Source: Chitinispirillales bacterium ANBcel5 (GTDB lineage Bacteria > Fibrobacterota > Chitinivibrionia > Chitinivibrionales > Chitinispirillaceae). From it: DNA of 64,000 bases. Where the stretch lies: positions 1 through 64,000 of the forward strand of contig JARUKZ010000014.1 of the NCBI GenBank assembly GCA_029688955.1. Direction: 5' to 3'. The notes beneath the pieces were generated by a model, which was not told where the DNA came from, searched no databases, and saw only the letters and a program-made list of their open reading frames with translations. Shown here in pieces: positions 35,262-45,276 of the stretch (within the stretch, counting starts at the first letter, position 1; each line of letters begins with the position of its first letter). Position numbers and translations under genes: made by a program.

Positions 35262-36602
35262 TTAAGCAGTAGCGTGTTGCTGCATTTTATCCAATTTCCT
35301 ATACAGCGAGGAAAGTGAAATACCAAGGGCATTACTGGTTTCGTATTTATCGCCCCCAAAATGTTTCAATGCTTTTACTATATGCAATTTTTCCAGATCG
35401 TCAAGATTCCACACTTCTGGTGTAGAGCTGTCCTGGTTAAGTGGTGTGGAACCTTCAAGGCCAGGGAAATGTGAGCAGTTTAACGATTTACCTTGGGATA
35501 AAAGAAGTGCTCTTTCAAGCATATTTCTAAGCTCACGGATATTACCAGGCCATTCATATCTGACCAGGGTGTCAATAACACTTTGTTGTAGAGGGAACTG
35601 ATCATACCCAAAACTCATAAGCATGTGTTTAATAAGCCCGGGTAGATCTTCGCGTCTCTCTCGCAGGGAGGGCAAAGAAATGGGAAATATGTTGATTCTG
35701 TAGTATAGATCTTTCCTGAATGTACCTTTGTTTGATGCTTCGGTGAGATTTCGATTAGTAGCACAAATGAGTCTGAAATCACTTGTTCTGACCTTGTTTT
35801 CACCGATTCTTCTATATGATTTCTCCTCTATGGTTTTTAGAAGTTGAGTTTGAACTTCCAGGTCCATGTCTCCAATTTCATCGAGAAATAAAGTACCACC
35901 ATCGGCCACCTCAATTAGTCCTGATCGGTCTTTAATAGCAGAGGTAAAAGCTCCCTTGGCATGACCGAAAAGTTCACTTCTAAGAAGCTCACCCTTAAGA
36001 CTTGAGCAGTTAACCTCCACAAACGCTTCATTTTTTCTGGCACTGTGATCATGAATCCAGCGAGCAAGAATACCCTTACCCGTCCCGGTTTCACCGCAGA
36101 GCAGCACAACTGTATGGTTCATTGCTGCAACATTTGCGTACTGAATCACCTTTTCTATGACTGGACTGGAGCCAAAATAGGGATCCCCATTTTTGGGATT
36201 AAGTCGCTGGTGTACGAAATCTCTTTTCTTCAACTCCTCAAACTCAAGACCTTTTTTGATGCTTATATTTAAATCTTCCATATTGAGTGGCTTGGTGAGA
36301 AAGTTGTTGGCTCCCAGCTTAATAGCTTTAACTGCTGTTGCAATATCACTAACACCGGTTATAACTATTATAGCCGTATTTTGATGAGCACTTTTTAGTT
36401 CTGCTATCCAGTCGATTGCATTTCCATCCGGTAGCTTCAAATCAAGCAATACCGCATCAAAACTTTTGCCGTGTGTAATACTTTTGGCTTCTTTTAGGCT
36501 TTTGGCTGTTTCTATAGAGTAGCCTGCTTTTGTGAGAAACCTTGAATAACCAAAAAGTGTTGCCTCTTCATCGTCTACTAATAGTATCTTGGGTGTTTTC
36601 AT
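35262..36602 (-). CDS. NtrC-family sigma-54-dependent response regulator
   Basis: The 446-aa protein has a receiver domain (1-120, acidic LLVDDEE, phospho-acceptor Asp in LLDLKLPDG). An AAA+ domain follows (about 140-375) with Walker A GETGTGKG, the sigma-54 contact loop GAFTSA, Walker B GGTLFLDEIGDM and the R-finger region. A Fis-type helix-turn-helix lies at the C-terminus (ALGISLSSLYRKLDKM). The loop has Ser where GAFTGA has the second Gly. CGGAGC lies 8 nt before the ATG. No kinase gene is adjacent. It is a natural candidate to act on the sigma-54-type sites found in this window. Confidence 0.95.
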   Translation of the reverse strand: MKTPKILLVDDEEATLFGYSRFLTKAGYSIETAKSLKEAKSITHGKSFDAVLLDLKLPDGNAIDWIAELKSAHQNTAIIVITGVSDIATAVKAIKLGANNFLTKPLNMEDLNISIKKGLEFEELKKRDFVHQRLNPKNGDPYFGSSPVIEKVIQYANVAAMNHTVVLLCGETGTGKGILARWIHDHSARKNEAFVEVNCSSLKGELLRSELFGHAKGAFTSAIKDRSGLIEVADGGTLFLDEIGDMDLEVQTQLLKTIEEKSYRRIGENKVRTSDFRLICATNRNLTEASNKGTFRKDLYYRINIFPISLPSLRERREDLPGLIKHMLMSFGYDQFPLQQSVIDTLVRYEWPGNIRELRNMLERALLLSQGKSLNCSHFPGLEGSTPLNQDSSTPEVWNLDDLEKLHIVKALKHFGGDKYETSNALGISLSSLYRKLDKMQQHATA

Positions 36603-37136
36603 TTCAATGCTCCGTTAACCTAAATGATGAATAGTGTTTGCCCCAAAAAAATTGTCCAGATCTAATTCAAGCATCTGGCTTCTCATCAGAGTTAATGCTT
36701 AGATCTAATCTGACGGAAAGAATGCAGCAAAAATCTTACCAACTTTTAGAGTGGCAAAAAACCGCTCCTGGGGCCGATGCATTAAAGTTACTACTTTTAG
36801 TGTTTTTCACTTTAAAAAAATATAAGAAATTTTCGCTTAGTCTTTGGTGAGAAATAAGTACAATACTCCACATAGTAATTTAGATAAAGAGAATAATAAT
36901 ATGATGCTTTTGTAAAATGATATTATGGGCATAGTAGAATAATATATATAAATGACAAAGCCTGTTTGGGTTTATTTCTGATCTTCTTTAATTTTTCGTC
37001 CTCTAAACACTCGGATGTTAGTATTGGTTTTTAATTTGCTTGGAGCTTTGATAATTGCCTCTTAAGCCATGTTCTTTTATTTTTATATAAATGAAAAACG
37101 AAAAGATTGTACCTAAAGCCAAAGAAAGAGGAAAAC
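36603..37136. other. Intergenic region upstream of the M16C peptidase gene
   Basis: No gene is convincing here. AGATCTAAT occurs twice (about 36658 and 36702), and AAGCAT/ATGCTT lie between the copies, so partial hairpins are possible. The rest (36850-37136) is AT-rich, with TATA-like stretches near 36940. AAGAGGAAAAC immediately before 37137 is the ribosome binding site of the next gene. Confidence 0.4.
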
Positions 37137-40085
37137 ATGAGTGAAACGAATCTGCCTGTACAGGATATTGAATTAACTGAAGAAATTAGTGGTTTCAGGC
37201 TGGATCGGGTCGAAAAAATTCCCGAGCTACGTTCAACCGCCTACATATTTACTCATGTTAAAACTGCTTGCCGTTTAATGCACCTTTTTAATTCAGATCC
37301 AAATAATCTTTTCTCTGTTGCTTTCAGAACGCCTGTAAATGATAGCACAGGAGTACCACATATTCTGGAACATTCTGTTCTTTGTGGCTCAAAAAAGTTT
37401 CCTGTTAAAGATCCTTTTCAGGAGATGCTTAAGGGTTCACTTCAGACTTTTCTTAATGCCCTTACTTATCCTGATAAAACTGTTTATCCGGTTTCTTCAC
37501 AGGTTGAAAAAGACTATTACAATCTTATGGATGTGTACTGTGATGCCGTTTTTAATCCCTTACTCAGTGAAAATACTTTTTATCAGGAGGGATGGCATTT
37601 TGATGTGGAAGATATAGATAACCCCGTTGGGATCAAGGGAATTGTGTATAACGAAATGAAAGGTGTCTTTTCTGATTTTTCAAGCCACGTTTTCAGGCGC
37701 ACTATGTCTGCGCTGTATCCAGATACTACCTATGCTTTTGAGAGCGGAGGTGATCCTGAGTGTATTACTGATTTAACATATGAACAGTTCAGAGATTTTC
37801 ACCGAAAATTTTACCACCCATCAAACTCCTTTATTTTCCTTTATGGAAATATTCCATCAAAAAAAACACTTCAGTTTTTGGATGCTAATTATCTTGGAAG
37901 TTACGATCACCTTCAAATTGATTCCACCGTTTCTCCTCAGCCGCTTTGGGACAAACCAAAAAGCACAGTCATAGAAGCACCGGCCCCCAAAGAAGACGAT
38001 GGCACGGCAACTGTTTCTGTTAGCTGGATTTTCGGGGATAGTAAAGATCCGGTAACAACACTTACTGGCAGTATCCTCTCTCACTATTTGCTGGGAACCG
38101 AAACCTCTCCTCTTAAAAGGGCTTTAGTTGATTCGGGATTAGGGGAAGATCTGGACGATGTTACTGGTTTTGATGCTGAGTTGATTCAAAGCAGCTTTGC
38201 GGTCGGATTAAGGAAAACCAAACCAGAACATGCTGAAAAGATTAAGGAACTGATTTTTGAAACACTTAAAACAGAGCTCCATTCAATGGATAAACAACTG
38301 CTTGAAGGGGCTTTGCGTCAGGTTGAATTCAGCAGAAGGGAAGTTGCTGGCGGTCATTTCCCTTATAGTTTACGACTTGCTGAGCGGGCTTACAGATCCT
38401 GGCTTCATGGAGGTGATCCCGTGGCACACCTTGCCTTTGAAAAACCACTGAATTATATAAAGGAACAGATGAAAATCGGAAACTACTTTGAAAAAGTAAT
38501 CGAAGAAAAGCTGGTTAATAACCCTCACAACCTTCTTTCCACCATAGTTGCTTCTTCTAAGATGGGAGAAAAGCTTGAATTGCAGACCCAAAAGCAATCG
38601 CAAAAACTGACCGCAAATATCACTCAGGATGAAAAAGAAAAATATAATAGGTTAACTAAAAAATTAATAGAGCAGCAGAAGTCACAATCTTCGGCTGAGC
38701 AAAAAGCAAAATTGCCAAAGCTACAAAAAAGTGATTTGCCCCGACATTTAAAAGAAGTCCCGGTCAAAAAAGAAGAGATTGAGGGTATTAAATTTATGGC
38801 ACACCCTCTATTTACCTCGGGAATCACTTATCTGGACATAGGGTTTGATCTAAGTGTGGTGCCAGCAGATCTTCTCTACTTTGTTCCTATCTATTTAGAA
38901 CTTATGAATCGATGTGGAGCTGGTGAATACTCTTACGAAAAAATGGCCAAGAGAGTTACACTTTCGACCGGGGGAATAGATACTTCTGCTGTATGCAGGA
39001 CAAAAATCTCCTCAGAGCAGGATTTGCTTTTTATGGCCTTTTTTCATGGAAAATCTTTAGAAGCTCGTTTTGCAGAGATGCTACAGATATTTACTGATCT
39101 TCTGACAAAGCCAGACCTGTCTAATGAAAAACAGATTAGGGATCTTTTGGTAGAGGAGCGAAACGAAATGGCCTCATCGGTAATTAGTTCAGGCCATAGC
39201 TTTGCAATGACAAATGCTTCATCGGCACTGATACGTTCAAAATATATCGGAGAGGTCATGGGTGGGATTTCACAGCTTCGATTTCTTGATGAGCTGGTAA
39301 AAAATGATGATATCAACAAGGTGATTGAAGCATGTACCCAGCTTCATAAAATAATAGTGAACAAAGAGAGTCTTCTCTTTTCCCTAACCGCGCAGGAACC
39401 GGAAAAGTTCTCTGATATGTTGAAAACATTTGCAGAAAAGTTACCTCAGCAAAGTATCGAGACTGAACCTCCACCGGAGGAATATGGTAGAGAAGAGGGG
39501 CTCAGGGGCATAGAGATAAGTTCTGCGGTAAATTTTGTTTCCCGGGCATGGAAACTTCAGGACAAAAGTGCACATCAGCTTGCAAATCTCTTTTTGCTTT
39601 CGCGAAACCTCTCCACCGGGTATTTATGGGATAAAATTAGAGTGGAGGGCGGTGCATACGGTGGTATGGCTTCTATGTCTGTTTTTCATCCTGTATTTGC
39701 AACCGCTTCCTACCGGGATCCTAATCTGGAAAGTACATTACAGCATTTTGAAAATGGTTTACAAGAGGTTGCCGATGGTATTGAACAGGAAAAAATAGAT
39801 CAGAGTATAATTGGAGCGATTGGACGAATGGATTCCCCTAAAAGTCCTCATGGTCAGGGATTAGGAGAAACTCTGGATAGCCTGAGTGATTACTCCAAAG
39901 AAATAAGACAAACTATTAGGGATGAGATTTTGCAAGCTAACACTGATAGTTTAAAAAATGCAGCGAAAAGTATACTTGATTCTCAAAGGTGGAGTGTGAC
40001 AGCTTTGGGATCAGCAAAAGCATTTGAGAAGGCGGAGCAATCGGGACTCAAATTCGAAAGAGAACCTCTTGTTGGTTCAAAATAA
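37137..40085 (+). CDS. M16C-family (PreP-like) zinc metallopeptidase
   Basis: The 982-aa protein matches the long, two-halved presequence-protease type of M16 peptidases. The inverted zinc motif HILEH lies near residue 75, preceded by TPVNDSTGVP and followed by the distal Glu in YNEMKGVFSD. A charged coiled region sits in the middle (about 490-540, KLIEQQKSQSSAEQK), followed by the inactive C-terminal half. There is no signal peptide, so it probably clears peptides in the cytoplasm. The ATG at 37137 follows GAGGAAAAC; an upstream in-frame ATG at 37107 lacks a site. Confidence 0.93.
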   Translation: MSETNLPVQDIELTEEISGFRLDRVEKIPELRSTAYIFTHVKTACRLMHLFNSDPNNLFSVAFRTPVNDSTGVPHILEHSVLCGSKKFPVKDPFQEMLKGSLQTFLNALTYPDKTVYPVSSQVEKDYYNLMDVYCDAVFNPLLSENTFYQEGWHFDVEDIDNPVGIKGIVYNEMKGVFSDFSSHVFRRTMSALYPDTTYAFESGGDPECITDLTYEQFRDFHRKFYHPSNSFIFLYGNIPSKKTLQFLDANYLGSYDHLQIDSTVSPQPLWDKPKSTVIEAPAPKEDDGTATVSVSWIFGDSKDPVTTLTGSILSHYLLGTETSPLKRALVDSGLGEDLDDVTGFDAELIQSSFAVGLRKTKPEHAEKIKELIFETLKTELHSMDKQLLEGALRQVEFSRREVAGGHFPYSLRLAERAYRSWLHGGDPVAHLAFEKPLNYIKEQMKIGNYFEKVIEEKLVNNPHNLLSTIVASSKMGEKLELQTQKQSQKLTANITQDEKEKYNRLTKKLIEQQKSQSSAEQKAKLPKLQKSDLPRHLKEVPVKKEEIEGIKFMAHPLFTSGITYLDIGFDLSVVPADLLYFVPIYLELMNRCGAGEYSYEKMAKRVTLSTGGIDTSAVCRTKISSEQDLLFMAFFHGKSLEARFAEMLQIFTDLLTKPDLSNEKQIRDLLVEERNEMASSVISSGHSFAMTNASSALIRSKYIGEVMGGISQLRFLDELVKNDDINKVIEACTQLHKIIVNKESLLFSLTAQEPEKFSDMLKTFAEKLPQQSIETEPPPEEYGREEGLRGIEISSAVNFVSRAWKLQDKSAHQLANLFLLSRNLSTGYLWDKIRVEGGAYGGMASMSVFHPVFATASYRDPNLESTLQHFENGLQEVADGIEQEKIDQSIIGAIGRMDSPKSPHGQGLGETLDSLSDYSKEIRQTIRDEILQANTDSLKNAAKSILDSQRWSVTALGSAKAFEKAEQSGLKFEREPLVGSK

Positions 40086-40101
40086 AACTATCTCATACTG
40101 C

Positions 40102-40126
40102 GGGGTTTAATTATATATTAAGCCCC
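40102..40126 (+). terminator. Hairpin after the M16C peptidase gene
   Basis: A 10-bp stem (40102-40111 with 40117-40126, one G-T pair) with a 5-nt loop lies 16 bp after the stop codon. It lacks a T tract, so its efficiency is uncertain. Confidence 0.55.
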
Positions 40127-40344
40127 AATACACTTTTACCTGCATATTTCTTATCATAACCTCTGAATCTTCAATTTTCATACACTCACCGATCTATCTA
40201 TAAAAGTTTACCTTTTTTCCTACTCATTACACTCAGTCCTGACTTATTTTCTCCCTTCAGTTTGTTTTTAATGTTTCTAATTTGAAACGATCTACTGAGG
40301 TTGTTTGTTTTAATTACCATCTATATGCCAAGGAGATGCATTCA

Positions 40345-42096
40345 ATGGATAACGATACTCTGATAGCTAAAGCAAAGGAATATATTTCTCTGGAACAGGA
40401 TGCTTTTTTCAGAGGACAGGTAGAAGAACTGCTTGAAAAAAACGATACAGTAGAATTAAATGACCGCTTCTATACCGATCTGGCATTTGGAACTGGTGGT
40501 TTAAGGGGGGTAATTGGTGGTGGATATAACCGAATGAATCCATACACTGTACGTCGGGCCACTCAGGGGTTGGCAAATTATATAAAAAAAGCTGCAGCTG
40601 CAAACAGCGCTTCTGTTGTTATTGCTTACGATTCGAGAAACTTTTCCGATCTCTTTGCACTTGAAGCTGCACGAGTTCTTAGTGGAAATGGCATAAAAAC
40701 ATTCCTTTTTACATCTCTAAGACCTACTCCTGAACTATCTTTTGCTGTACGTAAACTTGGTGCAACAGCAGGAATAGTTGTAACTGCAAGCCATAACCCT
40801 TCCGAATACAATGGCTATAAGGTGTGCTGGGAAGATGGGGCGCAGGTGGTAGAACCCCATGATACCGGTATAATATCAGAGGTAAGAGCGGTATCGGGGC
40901 CAATAAACGAAATAAGCAAAGAGGATGCAATATCACAAGGTAAACTTGTTATGATAGATAAAGAGGTGGATATCCCTTTTATTGAAATGGTTAAAGCTCA
41001 GGCAATCCGCCCTGAACTTATCCGCTCTAAAGGCAAAGAATTAAAAGTTGTATTCACTCCTTTGCATGGAACCGGAACAGTTCCTGTACAGACTGCGTTA
41101 TCGGAGATGGGAATTGAGGTAATTACTGTGGAAGAGCAGAAAGAACCCGACGGTAATTTCCCTACAGTTAAATACCCAAACCCCGAGGAAGCTTCCGCAA
41201 TGCGCCTTGCACTTGAGCTGGCGGAACGAACGGGTGCTGATCTGGTAATGGGAACTGATCCCGATTCTGATAGATTGGGAATCGCCGCTCCGGAAAAGGG
41301 GCAATTACGGCTCATTACTGGAAACCAGCTCGGTGTCCTTTTAACCGACTATATTTTTAGCTCCAAAAAAGCGTTAGGGATTCTACCGCAAAAACCAGCT
41401 TTTATCTCTACTATTGTCACTACTGAGCTGCAAAAACTTATAGCTCAGAACTTTGGCGCTTTGTGTTTTACTACTCTCACAGGCTTTAAATATATTGGTG
41501 AAAAAATCAGAGAGTTTGAATCACAGAAAGATGGGCCACAATATGTTTTTGGTGGTGAAGAAAGTTATGGGTATCTGGTAAACACAGAAGTAAGGGATAA
41601 GGATGCTGTTTCGGCTGCGACTTTAACTGCAGAGATGACTCTGTATCACAGAACACAGGGAAAGTCACTTTTCGATCGTCTTCGAGAGATTTGGTTTGAG
41701 TATGGTTATTTTCAGGAAACACTTATCTCTAAAACCTTCAAAGGTGAATCGGGGCTTATAAAGATGAAGGAATTTATGGATAAGCTTCGCACTACACCAC
41801 CTAAAACCTTTGCAGGCAGAAGTGTTGAGCAGATGAAAGACTATAGAGATGGAACCACCCTAAACATTGTTTCCGGAACAACTCAAAAGGATATTGATCT
41901 GCCAAGTTCAAATGTACTGCAATTTACTCTTGATGATTTGAGCATCATCAGTGTGCGTCCTTCAGGAACAGAGCCTAAAATTAAATTCTATGCTTCTTGC
42001 CGCACAGAGCCGAAACGAGAGCTAAACAGTGCAATTCCTGAGGTTGAAAAGAAGATTGAAGCTATTAGCGATGAATTAAATGGAATGATCGATTAA
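40345..42096 (+). CDS. Phosphoglucomutase/phosphomannomutase (alpha-D-phosphohexomutase)
   Basis: The 583-aa protein is a long-form phosphohexomutase. FGTGGLRG near the N-terminus and the active-site phosphoserine loop TASHNPSEYNGYK are followed by the metal-binding DPDSDRLG, sugar-binding GGEESYGYL and the phosphate-binding RPSGTEPKIKFY near the C-terminus. It interconverts hexose 6- and 1-phosphates and would link the sugar 1-phosphate from the GH94 enzyme to glycolysis. Start 40345 is chosen because AAGGAG lies 9 nt upstream; the ATG at 40336 abuts that site directly. Confidence 0.95.
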   Translation: MDNDTLIAKAKEYISLEQDAFFRGQVEELLEKNDTVELNDRFYTDLAFGTGGLRGVIGGGYNRMNPYTVRRATQGLANYIKKAAAANSASVVIAYDSRNFSDLFALEAARVLSGNGIKTFLFTSLRPTPELSFAVRKLGATAGIVVTASHNPSEYNGYKVCWEDGAQVVEPHDTGIISEVRAVSGPINEISKEDAISQGKLVMIDKEVDIPFIEMVKAQAIRPELIRSKGKELKVVFTPLHGTGTVPVQTALSEMGIEVITVEEQKEPDGNFPTVKYPNPEEASAMRLALELAERTGADLVMGTDPDSDRLGIAAPEKGQLRLITGNQLGVLLTDYIFSSKKALGILPQKPAFISTIVTTELQKLIAQNFGALCFTTLTGFKYIGEKIREFESQKDGPQYVFGGEESYGYLVNTEVRDKDAVSAATLTAEMTLYHRTQGKSLFDRLREIWFEYGYFQETLISKTFKGESGLIKMKEFMDKLRTTPPKTFAGRSVEQMKDYRDGTTLNIVSGTTQKDIDLPSSNVLQFTLDDLSIISVRPSGTEPKIKFYASCRTEPKRELNSAIPEVEKKIEAISDELNGMID

Positions 42097-42106
42097 GAAA
42101 GCTAAA

Positions 42107-42142
42107 CCTGAGCAGATTGAGACAGTGCACAATCTGCTCAGG
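42107..42142. terminator. Bidirectional hairpin between convergent genes
   Basis: A perfect 13-bp stem (42107-42119 with 42130-42142) encloses a 10-nt loop and includes the stop codon of the YihY gene on the minus strand. It separates the convergent phosphohexomutase and YihY genes. Confidence 0.8.
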
Positions 42143-43106
42143 GGATATCTCCTACATCGTCTGCATCGTAAGCGTCTCTTTTGCCCAATCTTTTCTCGGG
42201 GCCGCTTGTTGTATCTCTGATGGTTTGATGCTCCATCTCAGAGTTTATTTCCCCACCAATAAGTACAATAAAGCTTGTTAGAAGAAACCAAAGAAGAAGT
42301 ACTACGACTGCACCAAGTGAGCCATAGGTCTCGTTGAAAGCACCGAAATTTGAGACATAGAATGAAAACAGTGCTGATCCAATGAGCCACACAATGGTGG
42401 AAAAAACGGCACCCCAACTGACCCATTTCCACTTGGGGCTACGTCTTACAGGAGCAAAACGATAAATAGTTGAAAGGGTGAAAAGAACGAGAATTGCCAG
42501 CAGCAACCATCGAAGCTGGGCTGTAAGGGTATGCAACCAACCGGGTAATTCCAAAAAATTTAAAACCAACGGAAAAACAACAATCAGCGCCATACTAATT
42601 ATCATTATAATGATCAAAAAAAGTGTGAAAAGCAAAGACACCGCATTCTCTTTGAGGAAACCTCGCTTTTTTTTCTCTTCATAAACAATATTTAATCCTT
42701 TAAAAAGATTCTTGGTTCCTTTATTTGCGCTCCACAGACCAAGAAGTATACTTATCACCATTCCCCAACCCAGAGCCGTTGGAGACTGAGCAACTATTTG
42801 GCTGAGCTGTTGTTCAATAAGCACTTGTGCCGGTTCGGGAAGTATTTCGGTCAGCGCTCTGATTTGCTGCTCTACCTGCTCTACCGTAATCACGATACCG
42901 TATATGGAAATAAGTGCTGCCACTGCAGGAAAAAGTGCCAAAAAACCATAAAAAGCAACTCCTGCAGCTATTACACTGAGACTCTGCTCACCAATCTGAT
43001 TCTTTACCCTGAGCAGAATATCGCGCCACCCCTTTAGGTTTATCTGCCTTGGGGTCTTGGCATGACGCCCTCTTGAATCCTGTTCACCTTTCTCGCTTTT
43101 CGCCAA
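42138..43106 (-). CDS. YihY/BrkB-family inner membrane protein
   Basis: The 322-aa protein has a basic N-terminus and six membrane helices. The family motif AAGVAFYGFLALFPAVAALISIYG is here seen in parts (AAGVAFYGFL, then LFPAVA), and the later TYGSLGAVVVLLLWF is also typical. The C-terminal tail is charged. Once called ribonuclease BN by mistake, the family's role is unknown, possibly transport or export. Translation starts at TTG 43106 with AGGAGG 7 nt upstream. The stop lies within the terminator stem. Confidence 0.9.
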   Translation of the reverse strand: MAKSEKGEQDSRGRHAKTPRQINLKGWRDILLRVKNQIGEQSLSVIAAGVAFYGFLALFPAVAALISIYGIVITVEQVEQQIRALTEILPEPAQVLIEQQLSQIVAQSPTALGWGMVISILLGLWSANKGTKNLFKGLNIVYEEKKKRGFLKENAVSLLFTLFLIIIMIISMALIVVFPLVLNFLELPGWLHTLTAQLRWLLLAILVLFTLSTIYRFAPVRRSPKWKWVSWGAVFSTIVWLIGSALFSFYVSNFGAFNETYGSLGAVVVLLLWFLLTSFIVLIGGEINSEMEHQTIRDTTSGPEKRLGKRDAYDADDVGDIP

Positions 43107-43224
43107 CTTAAAACCTCCTGGTTACGCTTAATGTAGTAAGCAAATAGAAGGCCTGTTTTATTGAGGGGCAGGGAAAAGGAGTATCTGTTTTATGTTGTAC
43201 AATTTAAATCAGCTGCAAATAATG

Positions 43225-45033
43225 TTAACTTGCTAATTCACCCCTAATTTCAAAAAGAGATTCCAGTATATTTTCGAGCTCTTTGATTCTTCTGGCCTCT
43301 GCTTCTGTCTCTTGGGGGGAAGTGGTCTCTTTAAAGGCAGTTTCCTCTAAAATGGTAATCACTTTTTCATACTTTTTTGAAAAATGGGTCTTCAGGTCTG
43401 AGACACTTTGAGTGATCATCAATTTAGAATTTTCACGAATTTTCTCCGCCATAATTCCAATCTGTTTTTTTGCCAGCTCATTAAAGTAGTGTTGAATAGT
43501 ATCTTTTTGTTTTTTTCGGGAACTAAACAACGCAAATTTTCCTAATGAAGGTAGGGGGATATCTGATGTCTGGAAAAGAGTGTCATCGGTAGAAGATTCG
43601 ATATCTATTTCTGTAAAATCGTACTGTTCCTTTGTTGCAGATCTGTTCAGTGCCAGCGAGTGAATCATAGCATATTCGCTTTGGTGTGAATCGATAGCTT
43701 TACGAAGGTGGGTGTTTGCTGAGCTAATCAGCTTTAAGTAAAGGCGCTCGAAAGCATTTTTAAGTGTTGTGGTAGTCATGGCAGAAAGAATCGCTGTAGC
43801 ATTGGATATCCGGGGGGTGGTGTTGACTGTGTTTGCTATGGATTGATAAATCTCCTGATCTATTCTGGGTAGAGAATTGGTGATCTGTTCGTCTAGATAG
43901 TTCTGTAGTGCATTTTTTTCTATATCAAAAATGTCTAGTTCCTTATCTATACGACTTTTTATACTTTCTAATATTTCCTTAGCTCTTTTTTTCTCCTCAT
44001 TTCGCTTATTTATTGGTGCTTTATGTAGCTCAAGCTCCTCACTGATTCTATGTTCGATCCCATGTAATGCTTCTGCAAATTTGTCGTTTAAGCCCTCAGA
44101 GAGTGTAAAATACTTTTCTCTGGACATGAAACCGAGCACCTCTTTCTTTACCGAATCAAGACCGCTTGCAACCCAGTTTGGATCAGTATCAGAGCAGTGC
44201 TTAGCTTTTACTCCTTTTAATGCACAGGTGTGGAAAATAGGAGTATCATACTGATAATTTAATTGTTTAATGAGGATACTTTTAATAAACGAGTGCAGCT
44301 CTTTTGCTTCTGTTGGTGAAACCAAATCGATTTTATTAAGTATAAAAAAGATTTGTGGTACATAAAGACTGACCTGTTTAAGAAACTCGACTTCTGTCTG
44401 TGTCATTGGAGGATCTGCTGATATAAGAAAAAGTGCTGCATCACACTCGGCCAAAAGATCAAGAGTGGTTCTTGTGTTATGGATATAAGTAGAGCCAAAA
44501 CCAGGAGTATCTACCAAAACAGTACCATTGGCTAAAAGCGGGCTGTCACAGGTGATGGTAACATTTTTTACTCCGTATCTGTTATTTGAGTTGTTTTCCT
44601 CTGTTACGTATTTTTTAAGTGTTTGGCGAATGCTTTTAAGGGAGTCTGTGACTTTAAGATCTGGTTTCTGGTTTAAAAAATGAATTGTACAACTATTTTT
44701 GGTATCATATCTAATGTTTGTTTGTGCCGCGGTAATAGGCAAAACGGATGTAGGGAGTATATTGATTCCCAAAAGAGCGTTAATAAAGGTACTTTTACCC
44801 CGGTTGAATTGTCCCAGAACAGCAAGATGAAGCTGTCCCTCGGCGAGCCGGTTGCGCAGTTCCCCAATTTGAATTCTGAAAGCAGAACAGGAATCAGGAA
44901 GTTTTTTACATAGTTTTAGCGCCTTATCAACAATCTCATCAAAGGAAAGAGGTTCAGAAGATAAGATGTTCTCTTCAGGGGCACACGTTGTGCTCCTGGT
45001 AGATAGGTTTTTTTTCCTGTTTTTATTGGCCAC
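43225..45033 (-). CDS. Dynamin-like GTPase
   Basis: The 602-aa protein has a dynamin-type GTPase domain: P-loop GQFNRGKST, LPITAAQT in switch I, DTPGFGS (G3) and LNKIDL (G4). A long helical, charged stalk follows (about 310-600), including a coiled-coil-like segment near 320-350 and another at the C-terminus. Bacterial dynamins remodel or protect membranes. The start is a GTG without an obvious ribosome binding site. A gap of about 120 bp separates its stop from the YihY gene, which follows on the same strand. Confidence 0.9.
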   Translation of the reverse strand: MANKNRKKNLSTRSTTCAPEENILSSEPLSFDEIVDKALKLCKKLPDSCSAFRIQIGELRNRLAEGQLHLAVLGQFNRGKSTFINALLGINILPTSVLPITAAQTNIRYDTKNSCTIHFLNQKPDLKVTDSLKSIRQTLKKYVTEENNSNNRYGVKNVTITCDSPLLANGTVLVDTPGFGSTYIHNTRTTLDLLAECDAALFLISADPPMTQTEVEFLKQVSLYVPQIFFILNKIDLVSPTEAKELHSFIKSILIKQLNYQYDTPIFHTCALKGVKAKHCSDTDPNWVASGLDSVKKEVLGFMSREKYFTLSEGLNDKFAEALHGIEHRISEELELHKAPINKRNEEKKRAKEILESIKSRIDKELDIFDIEKNALQNYLDEQITNSLPRIDQEIYQSIANTVNTTPRISNATAILSAMTTTTLKNAFERLYLKLISSANTHLRKAIDSHQSEYAMIHSLALNRSATKEQYDFTEIDIESSTDDTLFQTSDIPLPSLGKFALFSSRKKQKDTIQHYFNELAKKQIGIMAEKIRENSKLMITQSVSDLKTHFSKKYEKVITILEETAFKETTSPQETEAEARRIKELENILESLFEIRGELAS

Positions 45034-45276
45034 AGTACCATGAGTGGATAAGATGTAACTAACTATATAGTGCGATATACTTATAAAAATATTTAATTTT
45101 CAATCTCAATGGAAGGGGTTGAGTAAAAGGGCGGGGAAAAGTTCTGTGCAGATAAGGTGATAATCAGTTGAATGGGGGCGCTGGAATTATTTATACTTAA
45201 TTTTTGTTTAATTTCACTCCGATGTAAGTTATAATCACCATAAATTCATATAAGCAGGCAAAAAGGAGGAGGTTAT

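Noticed and set aside
36638-36850. 70-codon plus-strand ORF upstream of the M16C peptidase
   Set aside because: No ribosome binding site, no domain and an unlikely composition; it is treated as intergenic.
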